DNA from: Chloromonas sp. AAM2
Taxonomy: Eukaryota; Chlorophyta; Chlorophyceae; Chlamydomonadales; Chlamydomonadaceae
Length of the DNA: 64,000 nt
Assembly: GCA_004335635.1 (NCBI GenBank)
Contig: QAXH01000572.1
Span: 1 to 64,000, forward strand
Direction: 5' to 3'
Position numbers and translations under genes: made by a program. Shown one piece after another: positions 61,909-64,000 of this stretch. The notes under the pieces were generated by a model that saw nothing but the letters and a program-made list of their open reading frames with translations, made no database searches and was not told the DNA's origin. Each line of letters starts with the position of its first letter. Positions within the stretch are counted from its first letter, which is position 1.

Positions 61909-62108
61909 CTTGCTCAGGCGCCGGGAAAGAGGGCCAACGCCATGCAGCACATCGAGCTTTGGCCACTGCGACTCGCCACGTGAGCGGTGCGGGTGGCGGT
62001 TTTATTTTGCAACGCCTGCCCACTCGGTTTGGATGTCAATACTGCAAGCGAAAGGTCGTTTAAAGAAGATATAGTGCCTTTTGATGCTGTTTGCACTGCC
62101 TGGCTAGC
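61909..62108. promoter_or_regulatory. Divergent intergenic region, RPS15A and G-patch gene
   Basis: Only 200 bp separate the two start codons, so both promoters must be compact or shared. An A/T-richer stretch near 62000-62010 (TTTTATTTTGC) is the only feature noted. Confidence 0.45.
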
Positions 62109-64000
62109 ATGGACACATCACAAGAGCAGGTCTCCTCTTTTTATGCTCGTCTGGTTCAGCTTCCCTCAGGGTTGCCAGCATGGTCGCAGCAGGCTTCAGC
62201 TGCTGGGACTGGGGCAGCTTCAGATGGAATTTTCGGCAGCGTTCAGGAGCCCGTACCCCAGCAACCCTCCATGTCCCATCTCTCGCCTGCAGCCACGGTC
62301 AAGTGAGTTAGTCAGGAACATGCTCATATTCCTGTGTAAGAGGCATTCATGTGGCGTTCCACCATGCACATTCTATCAGTTCTAGGATCAGCTCAGCCAG
62401 CAAAGCTGATGCAGGACGTCATGATGTCAGGCTATCGCAGAAGCCGCTGCATCAGTCTAGTAGATGTGGCCAAACACTGCCTGTGCTGCGCCTTCTTTGT
62501 TTGATGATAGGACGCATGGTGTGCATGCGTGTGCATGCGTGTGCAGGACAACATTCCCAGTTGATGGCATCTTATGCGTTTGCTTCTGCATAGTTTACAT
62601 GGCTGCATGGTCTACAAGATGTCTCTGCTACAAGGACGTTGGACTCGATACAAGCTTTTGCGCACAGCAGCACTCACTTATGCCCCTTCTTTTGTCTTGC
62701 TCCTGATGTATGAGTCATGCCGTGCTGCCTGCTGATCTCATGCATGCATCGCACTGGCACTCACAGGTATGTCGGTTTCCGGTCGTCCGGAGTCCATGAC
62801 ATGAGCAACTACCGTCCTGATTCCCAGACACGCCCCTCTAGTAGTGCCACAGGCGACGGGCCTGGCCCACCCCTCGGTCCAGTTAGAAGCAACCCTATCG
62901 TCCTTCCTCCTGCCAGCGGCGGCAGCACACGGTTAGCAGCAGCTGAAGCTCTTTTGGAGGCACAATGGCAAGCAGCACATGGCGCACATGCTGCACAGGG
63001 AGCACATGGACGCGGCCTGCCCCGCCTGGAAGCCGACAACGTCGGTTATCGTCTGCTGAAGGCCGCAGGGTGGCGGGAAGGGCGAGGTCTAGGCTCGGAG
63101 GAGCAGGGCCGAGTTGTGCCGATCAACGCAGTGCGGAATCCCGGCGCGCAGGGCATAGGGTTTGTGAAGCAGGCAGGGCCGGTGGTGGTGCGTCAGGAGC
63201 AGGGGAGGGCGCAGGCTGGGCTGGGTGGGCTGGTTGCAGGCGGAGCAGGGGTGACAGGGGCTGGAGGAGAGGGCGCTGCCGAGGAGCGCGCAGCTAAGAA
63301 GGCCCGCATCGCCCAGATAGTGGAACAAGAACTGGCAGGTAAGGCGGAGTGAAAGGGCTTGAAGAGGCCGCAGGACATGCGCTAGCAAGGAAGAGCTGAA
63401 GTAATCGTTAAAAAGCTTAGTATAGGGATGGGCGGGAGGTCCAATGTGGCCGGACAGGGTGGGAGGGATTAAAAACATGTAGCACTGACATAGGACAGGA
63501 CAGATACGGACAAACTCTGGGAACAGGAAATGGGCACTGGCTCACCTTGGAAATTCCTTGTGCAGAATCAGCATACGTGTACTTATGGTTAGTAGTGACT
63601 ATTGAGTTGACCCGATCATGGCCTTTGGAAGAGCTGTGTGTCATGCAGCTTGTGGACTTTGGGTACAAAATCTTCATCCGAGTCTGATGAATCCTGGCCA
63701 TGCTGATACCTGGCAGGCCGTGGCCGCAAACAATCGTGCTGACAGTTAAACATTGTTGCGAACACCTTCACTGGATTCTGTCAGCTCAAGCCTGAACTGG
63801 ATAGTCTTTGACCGCAGCTGTGCGTGTCCTGGCCGTTGACTAACATTCTTACACGAAAACAAGATTCAATAGTAGCAGGACTCGAGACTCGACACTCAAC
63901 CTGTCCCAACCTGCCTCATTTCTGCGCAGGTGAGACGGCGGAGACCAAGGTGGCCGTGCACCGTGCCGCGGCTCGGGCGAACATGGAGGCAGCGCGAGGA
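62109..64000 (+). CDS. G-patch domain protein, 5' part (runs off the window)
   Basis: Exons 62109-62302, 62767-63338 and 63930 to beyond 64000 join in phase, starting MDTSQEQVSSFYARLVQLPS. Residues ~155-200 form a G-patch: VGYRLLKAAGWREGRGLG followed by EQGRVVPINAVRN and QGIGF, with the family's spaced glycines and aromatic start. G-patch proteins bind RNA or activate DEAH helicases in splicing and ribosome assembly. After it comes a Gly/Ala-rich linker, then a charged helix (RAAKKARIAQIVEQELAG) that continues into the last visible exon (ETAETKVAVHRAAARANMEA). A longer frame through the first donor is open but does not match the phase of the next exon. Which G-patch subfamily this is cannot be told without the rest of the gene. 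Confidence 0.82.

Noticed and set aside
61908..61950. In-frame upstream ATG giving an N-terminal extension to uS8
   Set aside because: The family universally starts MVR; the extra 14 residues have no counterpart and are probably leader.

Overview
The window looks like nuclear DNA of a green alga of the volvocine/chlamydomonad kind. Three things point there: a pherophorin-type extracellular-matrix protein with a hydroxyproline-rich rod at the left edge; GC-rich exons with C/G third positions, split by many short GT...AG introns that mostly end in a CAG acceptor; and protein sequences closest in my memory to plant and algal orthologues. No species is claimed. Nothing bacterial, viral or organellar was recognised.

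Layout. 1-1011: 3' end of a pherophorin gene. About 1280-7165: two diverged tandem copies of a ~3 kb unit, each ending in a short basic-tailed exon. 8219-10649 (minus): three phase-compatible exons of an unidentified membrane-type protein, with an intron holding overlapping, mutually exclusive hairpins. 11032-11303: a 17-bp minisatellite. 13883-14023 (minus): last exon of a coiled-coil protein. 15677-18115: a ~2.4 kb element with ~320-360 bp terminal inverted repeats. 18575-19000 (minus): a Tudor-like segment that seems frameshifted. 20070-29066: an MLH3-type MutL mismatch-repair/crossover gene with an exceptionally long low-complexity linker, most of it in one 5-kb exon. 29067-34152: poor in genes. 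34153-47873: a 27-exon USP7/UBP12-type ubiquitin hydrolase that reads through completely (about 1226 aa). 49311-50646 (minus): mitochondrial-type ribosomal protein uS17. 51130-57099: a protein with nine fibronectin-III domains and a C-terminal membrane anchor, resembling animal FNDC3. 57100-61515: poor in genes, with an inverted-repeat element. 61516-61908 (minus): cytosolic ribosomal protein uS8 (RPS15A). 62109 to the right edge: a G-patch protein.

The genes do not form one pathway; this is ordinary eukaryotic gene order. Two divergent pairs (uS17m/FNDC3-like and uS8/G-patch) may share promoters. The most unusual observations are the giant MLH3 linker with recurring SPxPL motifs, the FNDC3-like architecture in an alga, telomere-like DNA inside a USP7 intron, the tandem duplicated locus, the foldback-type element, and the attenuator-like hairpin set. 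Exon coordinates were worked out by eye from splice signals, reading phase and remembered family sequences; no alignment was run.
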